DNA of 64,000 nucleotides, taken from NCBI RefSeq assembly GCF_020184175.1, contig NC_065533.1, positions 51,498,351 to 51,562,350 on the forward strand. The letters are read 5' to 3'. Positions 52,544 to 63,765 of this stretch are shown piece by piece. Positions within the stretch are counted from its first letter, which is position 1. The number at the start of each line of letters is the position of its first letter. A program made the position numbers and the translations under genes. A model generated the notes under the pieces. It did no database searches, was not told the DNA's origin, and saw only the letters and a list, made by a program, of their open reading frames with translations. Origin of the DNA: Aphis gossypii (Eukaryota > Arthropoda > Insecta > Hemiptera > Aphididae).

Positions 52544-55500
52544 GTTCACCGGATCATAAACCAATTTTGATTTTATTATTATAATAATTATCATTATTAT
52601 TATGCAAGTATAATATATCTAGCAGTTGTTCAATTTAAAATTTGAAAATGAAAATAATACAAGTCAAATCTATAAAGATGTAAATTGAAATTATGTAATG
52701 ACATAGATTGGCACACTGTACGGTTGGAGGTAGTAAAGACGTGAGTACGTGACGCAAAAAATGTGTGTGGAAGTGGAAAAGGTAACGTAATCTTTGTCGT
52801 TGGGGTAAAGGCGGGGTCACAGGACCGGTTTTTTCATGCTAGGTGCTAATACAAAGGTTTAAGGTTAGGTTCATTTTTTTATTCATTAATAAAATGTGAA
52901 TTTTAAATACATAAAACCTAATAGTCTTTCTTTTTTATAGAAGGAAAATGAATCATGGTAAAAAAAATGCTTTGTTTGAAGATGACAGATATTGACATTT
53001 TTTTTTTTGTGTAGAAATAATTCATTTCACCGTAACATTGTGAAATAAAAATTGTGTGTTATTGATGTGTAATATTTATAATCTATATCTATATCTATAT
53101 AGTTAAAGCTAGATAATTCACTATCTTCCATTATACATTTTTGAAAATTATATCTAGTCTCTAAATTAAGGTTTGCACTTTGCACACTTACTTCATAATG
53201 TGTAGTTGCGGCACTGGTATTTACATAAATATTATAGATAAATAATATTATATATGATTTTCGCCGTCGTGGCGTCGTTATTACTTGGATAATTGGATGC
53301 AGTGGTGTTGGTGTATTTTTGAATATTAGGTATGCAAGGTGGTGTGTAAGATGTAACGTAGAATAAATAAATTTAAAATACCATAATTATTGACCCATCA
53401 AATATATTTGTCAAATCTTAAAGGCATACACAACCTAAAAAAAAAATTATGTTATTATCGATTTTGATATTTCACACTGTGGAAAAAAATTAACTCCGAA
53501 ACAATTCTTATAAAAAAATTGCTTGTTTTAACTCATGGAACTTAACATTTTGGATGGCTACAACTCCATCATCAAAGTTATTATAATTAATTTTTTTTAA
53601 CTACACCGTGTTAAGACATAAGTACTCTACATCGTATGAAATATAAGTGTAATAAATAATATAATACAATTATGAAAGTTGTCTATTAGATACCATTACG
53701 ATTACCTACACCAATATCACCAAGAGTATCATGTATTTTGAATTAATAAAAGAATTTGCTATTTTATATACCTATTGATTATTCTACAATGATGTATACT
53801 CGTTGTGTCTTATAAAATACTACAATATCGTCTTGTACCTTAACATAATGTGTATTTGTTGACCACCTGCTGTTATGGTTTATAATGCATGTACACCGTA
53901 CGGCGTACACGTATGCCCTTCGGTCAACGGGACGTGTTATCGGCGCCGCAAACACGATTACTGTCTTTTTATCTTTATGCTTGTATAAAAAAAAACACAC
54001 ACACACACATATCACCTTTGTACTCAAAAACATTTAATACTGTTGACTTAAATTATTTACGGTTAATAATTATACCCATATAATTTTATAACATATACGA
54101 TATAAGTACCTAGTATAAATTATAATGTGCATACTTCATTCATATTTATTACATTATAATATATACTAAGTTTTAGTAGTGCAAGTAAATCATTAAAGAC
54201 ATTATGATATTTAAAGCACAATATTTTGAAATACTTTAAAACCAACATTAAAATATATATTTTTTTTTGTGAGCAAATGTGAAATCACAATGTTGTGTTT
54301 TTTTAAATATAACAAGGTGAAAAAGCACAATCGTTTTTCGCAAAAGAAAAAGGTAAAAAGTCCACAATCGCGTCTTACACGTGTACATAAAAGTATAAAA
54401 CTACACTGGGTGTCTAGTAGGTATTGGTGAATATCACCAATTTAAAATAACCTCGTGTTAGGTATATTAACACATCTCAATACCAGCCACCCTGGTGTAT
54501 TATGCACAAACATAATGTATTATATTAATGTGTTATCACTTATCAATACGCTCAAGGTTAGGTTAAATATGTAATTCTAGTAATCCTTATTAGTTATTAT
54601 CATTATATATGGCTCGAAAAAACAATATTTATATTAATATAAATTTAGTTAAATTAAAAAATATGTAATACATTAAACTATTTTTTTTTTTTAAATGTCA
54701 ATTTCTACATGTAATCGAGCTTATAATATAATTTTAATTTGTAACATTTTTAAGCGTTCTTGAAAATATGTACTTAGTAATAGGAAAATATATTCTTAAC
54801 GACTTAATACAATAATATGTGATTTCATTTATATTAGTATATTAGACAAATATAATAATTCAATCATTCAATGGAAATGATTATTAAACGACAATTCAAA
54901 TTTAATTTAGTTATAATTTAAATCACTATTTCATTATCGGTTTTAATTTACAAACGCGTAGAACGTTTTCTACACATAATTAAGGGGCTGCAACACTATT
55001 ATTTTTATATGCATTATAGGTGCTTTGCATTTCCTTGTTTTAAAGGTGTTAACGAAATCCGATTATAATTTTGAAAAAAGATATGGAATTCTTGATGAGT
55101 CTATTATGCTTCTACCGGATGATTTTTTAAAATATCAAAAAATGAATTAATTAGTTATTAATAAAGTTTTATTATTTTATGTATTTCATTGAGCTGAAAA
55201 ATCAAGTATAATTGGTATTTAAAAAAATCATCCGGCCAAAGCAAAGTTTAACTTCTAATCTTTAATTTTGTTCAGACGTATTTTAATCATAAAATGACTC
55301 TAAGAAGCGTACTAAAGGAAATACAATAATATCTTTTTACACTAAATTGAAAAAAAAATCTTCTGACAAGTGTTGCCAATGTAGTTTAGTGTCAATTCCG
55401 ATAGTGATTGAACTCGATTACTCGAATCCCCCACCCAACACACCGAGAGAAACTATATTATACCTACCTACATATAGAATATGCTTATCTGTGTTGGTCT

Positions 55501-55946
55501 ATCGTTTCCTATAAAATTAAACGCGGTTATTTTTAAAATCTAATGGCAACATAATTTGGTTTATTATTATATTTTAATGATACTCGCAATATTACAAATC
55601 TATAAACTATTTTACCAGCATAGTCATCGTGTTTGACATATTACACATTAATACTTAGTACTAGTAGTTCGGTATCTTATTGTAAGTTTGTATACCTATA
55701 CGTATTACTATTTTCCCGTGTTATTTTTTCAACTATCCAATTCTAACTTCTACGTACATGAGATATTTGTATTTACAAAAAATAATTTGTAAGTTACCGG
55801 CTAGAAAAAGTAAGTACACCAATAAAGTATTATAATATATTCTTAAAATTAAATGTCAAATGTACAGTCATTATTTTTTTATAGCTGCACAAAAATCAAT
55901 AGTGATTTTGTTAAGAATCGATTTTGCGTAAATATTCACGTATTAC
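52544..55946. other. Non-coding, no gene seen
   Basis: AT-rich DNA without recognisable domains on either strand. Simple features are a TATATC/TATCTA run near 53,081-53,100 and a short CA microsatellite at about 53,993-54,009. The open frames at 52,635-52,820 and 53,779-54,083 overlap each other or repeats and show no domain. Confidence 0.55.
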
Positions 55947-56690
55947 ATTCTGAGCGTAGCGATGAATGTATTGATTTTACAATGTTATGTGTTTTTTTTT
56001 TGTTTCTGTCATCACGTATTAGGGTAGTAAAAGTGCTCCGATTTTCTTCGTCAGCATCTTTTCTGGTAGGAAAATGAATCTAGTTGGTACTTTGAGGGGG
56101 TCAAAAGTAAAAATTTCCCAACAGTTTTTTAACGCGTTGGGAAAAACTAACAAAAAATTAAGAAAAAAACGGGAATTTTTACGCACAGCCAATTTTTAGA
56201 AAAATCTATTTTGTTTTTTGGCGTAACACAAAAAATAATGAACGTAGATACTTGAAATTTTCACCGAATGTTAAAATTCATAATTTTAATACACCACAAA
56301 AATTTTCAAAATATTTTGCAAATTGTTGAGCTTTTTATAGGCCTAAGTAGTTTTCGGTAATTTTTTTTTTTTTTAAATGTCGATAAAAGTTTTTTCGTTC
56401 GGTCAAAATTCTTTAAAATGTAATACAAGGTTTTCCATAACTTGTTGTTAGTGAAAATTAAAAAAAAAGTTAAGCGTATTTTAAAATTTGTCTTTTATAA
56501 GTGTCTAAAGTTAAAATTTCGAAAAAATAAGTAAAAATCGCGAAAATTTAAAACTTTTTTGGATTCAGAAATTCATAAAATGCAATGATTTATCGTTGAA
56601 TTCAAATTTAATAAATCCTGTGCCGTGACCAACTCGACAATCTCTGTACTGCCGCTCTGCTGAGCGGTAACTACTTACCTGCCTTTTTTC
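55947..56690 (+). mobile_element. Second copy of the 13,099 dispersed repeat family
   Basis: It starts ATTCTGAGCGTAGCGATGAATGTATTGATTTTAC, the same as 13,099 with few differences, followed by TGTG and a T-run. It ends with GAATTCAAATTTAATA and a tail ending ACTTACCTGCC. The copy is 0.74 kb, less than half the length of the 13-kb copy, through internal loss. A perfect hairpin CCGCTC-TGCT-GAGCGG (56,652-56,667) lies about 20 bp before the end, a Helitron-like trait. The open frame at 55,853-56,077 runs across the repeat boundary and is not a gene. Confidence 0.7.
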
Positions 56691-56798
56691 TTTGTTTTTT
56701 GTTTTGTTGACTTGATGTAAACCTACCATTATTATAGTAAAATAGCATTAATATATAACTACTTTTTGTATGATTTCTCTATGATTATTTATTAGAAT

Positions 56799-57600
56799 AT
56801 GGTTAATAAAAAGCATTGCAAAAAGACAAGAGGTTTTATGTCTAAAATACGTACGAAACCAAGAAAATCGTCAACAAATCTTGAAATGCGCTGGAAAAAC
56901 AGATATAGGTACCTTATGCGTATATAATAAATACTACATTTACAATTTTAATTTTAATTAAAATAATTGTTTAGTGGACAAGATATTAATGTAATACGGG
57001 AAGAAACTCCACTTGAACCACCGACAAATATTATTGATGATGAACAAGCATCAATTATTTCCGAGAAAAATGACATATTAGCATTTTCTGAAGAATCTTA
57101 TAATGATTAAAATAGTGTTTATAACTCATCTGAAATGCCTAATGATAGTGGCATTTTCGAAAACACTTTTTTAACCATAAGCTACTCACCTTTAAAACCA
57201 ACACCATCTCACACATTTGAAATAACTGGTAGATGAATAATTAACTTAATACATTTTATAAAACAAATCCAAGAAATTTATCATACACCGTTCTCGTGTT
57301 CTTTCAAAGATATGCTACTTGAAAGTAAGTGTAGACATGGATTTAAGTCATCATTTAACTTCAAATGTCAAATGTGTTATTGAAACCGAAGATGAAAAAT
57401 CAAATATGATTAAAATCAATACCGCAGCTGTAATTGGCATTGTTAATACTGGTGGAGGATATGGACAAATAAAAAAAATAATGACCACATTAGAGATTCC
57501 CAAAATGAACAATAATACATATAGTAAAGAACATGATGTTGTTTGTCAAAAATTCGAAGAGGCTGCAACACAAACCATGTATGAAGAATATTTCAAAAAG
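56799..57600 (+). pseudogene. Mutator-like transposase gene, broken 5' part
   Basis: Exon 1 (56,799-56,908) encodes a basic start (MVNKKHCKKTRG...RWKNRY) and ends at AG|GTACC. Exon 2 begins after TTTAG at 56,975 and restores the frame (SGQDINVI...). The conserved part follows: GR.IINLIHFIKQI, FKDMLLES...GF.SSF.FKC..C, then INTAAVIGIVNTGGGYGQIKKIM and IPKMNNNTYSKEHD. The NTAAV..GI..TGGGY..L and IP.M...TY..H motifs are typical of the insect Mutator-like transposase domain family (established). Breaks are a TAA near 57,108, a TGA at about 57,223, and a frame change near 57,340-57,380 around the CxxC pair. Homology stops at about 57,600 (after TMYEEY), where unrelated sequence is joined; the catalytic C-terminal part is absent. 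Confidence 0.75.
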
Positions 57601-57774
57601 GTTATCTTAGAAAAAATGCCGCAACCACTACTCAAAGACTTCATAGGTGACGTAATTTATTTAACATGGTTAACAACGCTGACCATAGCAATAGTATTTT
57701 TAGCATTCAAATTATTCCCAGTCCTAATAAAAATAGATTTACTAAATCCCCCACCAATACTAGCAAGGATATAA
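57601..57774 (+). other. Tail ORF with a membrane segment, joined to the Mutator remnant
   Basis: In the same frame as the Mutator fragment, but unlike that family, about 57 residues follow: PQPLLKDFIGD, then a strongly hydrophobic stretch (LTWLTTLTIAIVFLAFKLFPVL, about 22 residues) and a proline-rich end (NPPPILARI) before a stop at 57,774. One transmembrane helix with a short tail is predicted by eye. Lying upstream of a purine tract and LTR-like sequence, it could be the end of an envelope-like or other membrane ORF of a retroelement. This is inference; I do not recognise the family. Confidence 0.35.
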
Positions 57775-57899
57775 AAAAAAAAAGAACATCACCAAATATC
57801 GTAACGAATTAACATAAATTATATATAAAAAAAAAAAACAAGCTACAAAAACAACATACACACTCATGCAACACACATAATATACATAAATATTTACAG

Positions 57900-58115
57900 A
57901 TGAACGACATCGAAAAATTCGATCAAAAAAAAAAGATACAGAAATTACAAAATGCAATAAAAAGGGTAAAAGGAAACATAAAAAGAATTGGAAACGGGAT
58001 CAATCCTGAAAACAGACACCAACAGAGAAGACAGAAAAAGAATAAAAAAAAAATTGATGAAAAAATCCGAGAGGGTTTCGAAAACCTTGTAAAATTCATT
58101 GAGTCCCTAGAATAG
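57900..58115 (+). CDS. Small lysine-rich ORF of unknown function
   Basis: 71 residues, very basic and rich in K, R, Q and N, with a likely coiled helix in the first 30 residues (QKLQNAIKRVKGNIKRIG) and a more acidic end (FENLVKFIESLE). No domain is recognised. It lies in A-rich DNA, so the lysine bias is partly compositional, but it is one of few open frames between the membrane tail ORF and the LTR-like segment. It may be a small retroelement ORF or chance. Confidence 0.25.
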   Translation: MNDIEKFDQKKKIQKLQNAIKRVKGNIKRIGNGINPENRHQQRRQKKNKKKIDEKIREGFENLVKFIESLE

Positions 58116-58685
58116 TATCCTTGATATATATAAAAAAAAAAACTACATAACAAATAGCCATAAAACGTTAAATACAATAATATAAATCGTATTATTATCT
58201 TTTCCCTCTCTCAACGCACAAGTCTAATATAACCGTGATCGTCAATCGTCACTAGTACTTTTATAGAAATATCCTTATAAATAATTCGGCCATAAGGACA
58301 CGACTTCAATAGTTATCATGGCCATTCAAAAACAACAGAACATACAGAAGACAAGTTATCTATAAAAAAATAAAAACAATAATTTATTGCTTTTTGTCAG
58401 AATAAAAATATTAAGTCTTAAACCCAGAAAATTCTCTAAGAAGCCAATTGCCACCACGGAGAAGGACCAATCAACAAGACAGTTATAACATATAGGCACG
58501 TATTAAATATAATTAATTATTAATGGGATAAAACTAACAGATAAGCATAATTTATAGTCAATGACGCAAAAAAAAAAAAAACAGTAACCTAGTTATAATA
58601 TAGTATAGTAATTAACATAGTATTAAGAAATTCTTAATGTATTCTTAAAAAATGAGGGCATTTTTTTAAAAAAAACAACGGGGAC
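58116..58685. other. A-rich non-coding segment ending in a purine tract
   Basis: No ORF. It ends at about 58,665-58,685 with A-rich DNA followed by CAACGGGGAC just before the proposed LTR start. That would suit a polypurine tract, the plus-strand primer of LTR retroelements, although it is not purely purine. Confidence 0.35.
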
Positions 58686-59035
58686 TGTCGTATATTGTAG
58701 ACAGTCGTCCAAAAATTATTACTTAATATGTATAAAAGAATATTTTAAAATAAAATACGGGAGAGGCCGGTGAAGCTAAATGTGCTGAGGCAACAAGAAA
58801 ATTTCGTATATAAGACCGCCGTACGCACAGGCAAGGAGGGTCCCGCTGTCGCTGAGTGAGTCGGCGAGAGCGTAGGTACGATGATCGTACGTGTGAAGCG
58901 ACGATTATAGTACGGGCTAAACGAAATAGTATTTTTGATTGTTTATTCTGTGTTTTTTTTAAAAGGTTAATAAAAAAGTGTTTCCGACTAGAACAACCCG
59001 AGTTGGATATCATTTAAGTCTAGCTTGCGTTACTA
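58686..59035 (+). mobile_element. Candidate LTR of a BEL/Pao-type retrotransposon
   Basis: It begins TGTCGTATATTGTAGACAGTC, with an inverted pair GACTGTC/GACAGTC around 58,684-58,707. A TATA box (GTATATAAG, about 58,807) is followed about 160 bp on by an AATAAA signal (58,969), the promoter and poly(A) arrangement of an LTR. GC content is higher than in surrounding DNA. No second copy lies in the window, so it is either a 5' LTR whose 3' partner is lost or a junction LTR between two copies. The right edge is uncertain. Confidence 0.45.
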
Positions 59036-59383
59036 CCTTTATATAGAAAACAGTGCCGGGATATACGTACCACGGGTATATGTAATCTTCGAGTCTTTTC
59101 CACCATAAAGGAGCGTAGAATCGACAAGCGCACACCATCGTACCTCACTAGTTAACAGTGCCATTCTAATTTATTTTAGAGAGTGTCATTAACTAAAGAG
59201 TACGAAGGTAAGGCGTAGTTGATTTACCGCAAACCCATCGTACCTCACAAGTTAACAGTGCCATTCTAATTTATTTTAGAGAGTGTCATTAACTAGCGAA
59301 TACGAGGGTAAGACGTACCCAGTTGGTTATACCGTGTATACCGTGTATACTGAAATACGGTTATACCACACAATGAATTACCA
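59036..59383 (+). repeat. Retrotransposon leader with a 100-bp tandem duplication
   Basis: Two copies of a 100-bp unit start at 59,135 and 59,235. Both read CCATCGTACCTCAC(T/A)AGTTAACAG, then GTGCCATTCTAATTTATTTTAGAGAGTGTCATTAACTA, and differ at a few sites near the end. The segment lies between the candidate LTR and the first pol homology, where gag and protease would be expected; both are missing. Confidence 0.7.
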
Positions 59384-61200
59384 ATGTTTAAGTCGGTCAC
59401 TTGTTATACCACTACATATGAATCACTTGTGAACCGATTATGGGAACTGGAAGAAATACCACGCATTACATGTATGTCCAAAGAAAACCAACAGTGTGAA
59501 AAGCACTTCGTTGAGACATTTATTCGAGATAGCTCTGGTCTTTATACCGTAAGACTTAATTTTGTTAAAGAACCACCGCTGGTGAACAACTCTTACCAGC
59601 TCGCTGTTCAACGATTGAAGAAAGTAGAGAGAAGTCTGCAAACAAACCTGCCTTACATCAACTATATAAAGACTTTATGAGTGACTATGAAGCAGTTAAC
59701 CACATGGCAATAGTTGATTCCACTAGTCCATTCCCAAATATTCATTCCGCATCATCAAGTCTTAAACCCCTCAAGTACTACTACAAAGCTTCATGTTGTG
59801 TTCGATGGATCGTGCACTATGGACACCGGAAAATTATTGAATGAACTAGTTCACAAAAGACAAAAATTACAGAAAGAAGTAATTAACATATTAATCCGTT
59901 TCCGTCTACCTCGCTATGTTATTACCGCAGATATTCGACAGATGTTCCGACAAATCTTGGAACACCTCGACGATCGTGTCTACCAAGGTATTGTCTGGCG
60001 TCCAAATGAATCTAGTCCAATAAGAATTTATACCTTAAATACAGTGACCTATGGGCTTATCACATCAAAATACCATGCTTAACGAGTCCTAAAGAAATTG
60101 GCCTACGACGAGCAAGGGATTCATCTTGAGTTGTCTGCGGTGCTACAGCAAGATTTCGATGTAAATAGGTAATGACTGAACGAGATGATGTTACTGCCAC
60201 AATTAAACTACACCAGGAGCTGCTGAATTTGCTCGCCCCAGGTGAGTTTGAATTACGCAAATGGCTCACTAATTGCGAGGCAGTTTTAACGCACATTCCT
60301 GTAGCACTAAGAGCCATTCAACTAACGCTGGTCGACCACATGGATCCGTCAATTAAAATATTGGGTATATCTTGGAAACGAGATACATTCTTATTTCATG
60401 TTAAACCTTCCAAGGTTGGTGAAACATTTACTAAACGTTTATTACTCTCAGAGATTGCAAGGATTTTTTATTTTTGTGGATGGTTAAGCCCTCTAGTGAT
60501 CATGGCGAAGATCATTATGCAACAGCTGTGGAAGAACAAGTTGGATTGGGACGACCCGCTGCCTGATACACTGATCAAATGGTGGTCGGATCATCGATCT
60601 TCTTACAGTGCTCTTCAATCCTTTGAATTACCACGGCATTACAAGGACAAATACACTCAGGTAACCACATATAGTCTGCACGGATTCAGTGACAGTTCGG
60701 AACAAGCTTATTCTGCTGCACTTTACCTAGTGTCGGTGTTTCCCGATAGCCGATCATCCTCACATTTAGTTCTGTCTAAGACCAGAGTCGCATCTCTTAA
60801 GACCCAACAAATACCAAGGCTTGAGTTGTGTGGTATAGCGTTGTTAGCTTCTTTGACCAAACACTTACTAGAGTCACTGTCTAAAATCAACATTGAATCA
60901 ATCAATTTATGGACGGATTCTACCATCTCACCCTACAATGGATTCAGTGTGATTCACATCGGTGGACCACCTTCGTTTCCAATCGCGTTAGTCAAATTCA
61001 AACCTGGTGTCCATCAGCGGTGTGGCGGCATATACCGTCGCAACACAATTCTGCGGACCTGGCCTCCAGGAGTCTGTCAGGTGATCAACTCATTATGAAT
61101 GCTTTATGGTCGCATGGTACACAATGGCTATCACTCCCCAATCCATGGCCACAGTCTACATTTGAAGGTGAGGATCATAATCAAACTCTCCAAGAGGAAC
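59384..61200 (+). pseudogene. BEL/Pao retrotransposon pol remnant (RT, RNase H region)
   Basis: Several frames carry Pao-family pol in order. 59,384-59,680: LWELEEIP...SKENQQCEKHF, the linker upstream of RT. 59,714-60,082: the RT start, with TTKLHVVFDGS and YVITADIRQMFRQI (motif A aspartate kept), ending NTVTYGL before a stop. 60,172 onward: RDDVTATIKLHQELLNLL...FELRKW, thumb/connection, then the RNase H-like part HGFSDSSEQAYSAALYLV, IPRLELCG and LWTDST. After a frame change near 60,930: LQWI...HIPSQHNSADLASR and LWSHGTQWLSLP. The YxDD active site around 60,155-60,175 is destroyed by substitutions, a frame shift and stops. Integrase, gag and protease are absent. This copy is dead. Confidence 0.9.
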
Positions 61201-62786
61201 GCAAGCCACATGACACCACACCTAAGTGGGCTTATGGTGAGATACTGCAGGAAACAGTCCATCCTGTAAAATATTATAATATTTATATAAGTTTACAACT
61301 ATAAATAGGCAATAGCCAATAGGTAATTAATAATTATAAATTATAGTATAAATAATATTTACAATAACATCAGAATACCTATTACATTATTACTGATTAT
61401 CAGGGTATTCAGTACTCGGAAGACCAAAATGACCCAAATATATTATAAACTTTTAAACATAATCTACAGTACCTATACACAATTGACGTTTGAGTGTTTG
61501 AAATTCCCTATATTAATCATTCAGTCACAAAAAATGTGACTTAGTAATTAGTATGGTGACTATCTATGTAACTATATATTATGGAAATCATGATGCATGG
61601 ACGATACAGACCACGTAATGTATAATATGTTATAAAATTACGTTAATAGTATTACTATAAATGAAGTATTAGATAGTATTTTTATACTGCTTATACTTAT
61701 TAAGTGGATATTATGAATAAATAGATAAATACATTTTAAAATAAAACTTTTTTATTTAGTATTACATTCATCGTTCTGCTTAAAATCTTAAATTGTAAAT
61801 AATAAAATTTTTAAATTAAAATATTCATAAAACTTTGATACTCAACGAATAACAGTCTAAAATTCTTTTTTTTTTCATGTATTAATATCAAGTAAAAATT
61901 TATATAAAGGCAGGTATGTTGTAAAATGTAAATCATACTTTTATAAACATATCATTGTAAAATAAATACATTCATTGTTCTAATGAAAATTTAAAATTGT
62001 CAATCAATCAATAGGTAAAACATTGTTCAAGCAACACATAAATAAATAATAAAACACAAAATTACAAATAAACATAATGTATAAAACAGGTAGCGGTTGT
62101 CATATCTTGTCATAAAATAAGGAATACTATACCTAGTCTATAGTTTTTTGTTTGTAGAAGCAAACAAACAGTTTTTTATGTGTTTTAAAGTTAAATGTTG
62201 TTATCCTGTAAAAATGTTAATAGAAAAATTGTATTAACCATAAATTATTTTAGATATCTTCACTTGTTAAATATTATCGAAAATTCATCACCAATCTGTC
62301 CTTGTACATATCCATAATTTTGATGGCCTGCCCTACTAGGGAACATTAATACGTCCCCATCAACATTCAATGTTTAAATATTATGACGAATTATTTGCGT
62401 TCTAATAAATCTTTCTTGTTTCGAAATAGTGTCTCTAATCTGTAAGTTTTACAATTTTCTTTATACATTTAATATTTTCTTCATAAAAATTTCAATATAA
62501 ATCATAAATATAACTATATTCTATGATTTCCCTAGGAATGTTATTACTAATAGTTACTAATATTAAAATATATACCTATTTGAATACTAAATTTAAAATA
62601 AAGTACCGTATAATTTTGTTGTGCTTGATGTAATTCAACATAACACTGATTTTCAATCAGGTTCAATTTCTCTATAACAAGCAAAATATACTTATGATTA
62701 AAAACTAATGATTATAATGGAAAAATAATATTTATAGAAAATCTGACGTATAAAATCCCATATATTGGGGTGCTTTGAAATTTGTG
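61201..62786. other. Non-coding, AT-rich
   Basis: No recognisable exon. Homology to Pao fades by about 61,200 and AT-rich DNA follows. A short GC-richer stretch at about 62,285-62,360 has a minus-strand open reading without a domain I recognise. Confidence 0.5.
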
Positions 62787-63765
62787 TCAATAAAGTTGAG
62801 TGGAATGATTCCAAATAATTATGGTCCTATATTCGCATCCAAAAACACTCAAAATCCTAGGACCAACTTGAGTTAGCCAGTATCTATCGATATATCCAAC
62901 GAGGAATGTTCTCAACTGTTCTTCAATGTCCGAAAACTGTTGAACATAAATAATGATAGTCCTGAAACCATCATTATTCATTAATATCATATCTCGGACA
63001 ATCTGGATGGCCTTTGTGTGCAGGTAAATGTGGTAGAGGTAATACCTAAAATTTTGAAATAAAATACAGAAAAACGAATGTAACTTAAAAGCTCAGTTAA
63101 TCAATAATGCTTATACAACCATTTTCAAAACTCTGGCTGCAATAGGGTTATTTTGAAACAGATGATACACACTATCCATCTTTCGTTTTCTGTGTCTTAT
63201 AACCGCCTGTGGAATGAAATTCATATACATTTAAATATTGTGTTGAAAATGGCATTTAAAGTTTGTATTATTTTTACTTATTTATGCTTACTTGACAATA
63301 ATGAAACCAGAAACCCATTAATTTACTTTCAGTCATTATGGTTTGTACCGAATTCATCAATGGAGTTTCAAAATCTGTTATTATGCATAGTTTGGCGTAA
63401 TTCAAGGGCAGCAAGTTGCGTACAACATTCAAAAGTGCTTCGTAGCTTTCCTGGTTCATTGAGATCAAAAATGCATATACCATTGGGAATGACTGAAAAG
63501 TACAAGGTTTACGTACATTTTTATAATTAATAATAAAGTTTTGTAATTGATAATTTAGATTAAAAGTAATTTTACTTACTACACTTCTGTACACTATCTG
63601 GAATGTGAAAAAAGGGCCTTTTTTTTTAGTTCTGGTGGACTTTTAGGAACCGTTTTAAATGTACCATCAATCCCGGCTACAACAACAGTGCCTAATCCTG
63701 CTCGATATCTCTCTATCGTTTCAGTATTGGCAAATACAACACCTACTTGATTTCAATTAACTATC
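62787..63765 (-). pseudogene. MULE transposase gene (multi-exon, frame-damaged)
   Basis: Minus-strand exons can be read in order. From about 63,765 to a donor at 63,580: a stretch containing AGIDGTFKTVPKSP, the DGTFK start of the MULE catalytic domain. 63,492-63,292 (67 codons, both introns phase 0): FPMVYAFLISMNQESYEALL, CIITDFETPLMNSVQ and GFWFHYCQ, matching the D and the C/H block of the MULE (PF10551-type) domain. 63,206-63,120 (29 codons): AVIRHRKRKMDSVY..F..NPIAARVLKM. 63,045-62,787: VLPLPHLPAHK and, after a frame change near 62,995, YIDRYWLTQVGPRILSVFGCEYRT. Splice sites are consensus-like. Breaks are a slip at a 9-base A run near 63,620 and the 62,995 shift, and the usual RTNN is RTII. 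The N-terminal part may extend to the window edge. Confidence 0.8.

Noticed and set aside
57760..58177. Minus-strand hydrophobic open frames
   Set aside because: Their F/Y/L-rich content comes from the complement of A-rich DNA; shadows of the lysine-rich plus-strand stretch.
58723..59013. 96-codon minus-strand open frame
   Set aside because: It lies across the LTR-like segment, antisense to its promoter and poly(A) signals, and has no domain.
60060..60317. Minus-strand open frame over the Pao remnant
   Set aside because: Shadow of the plus-strand pol sequence.
63153..63530. 125-codon plus-strand open frame
   Set aside because: It is antisense to well-supported MULE exons with correct splice phases and shows no domain.
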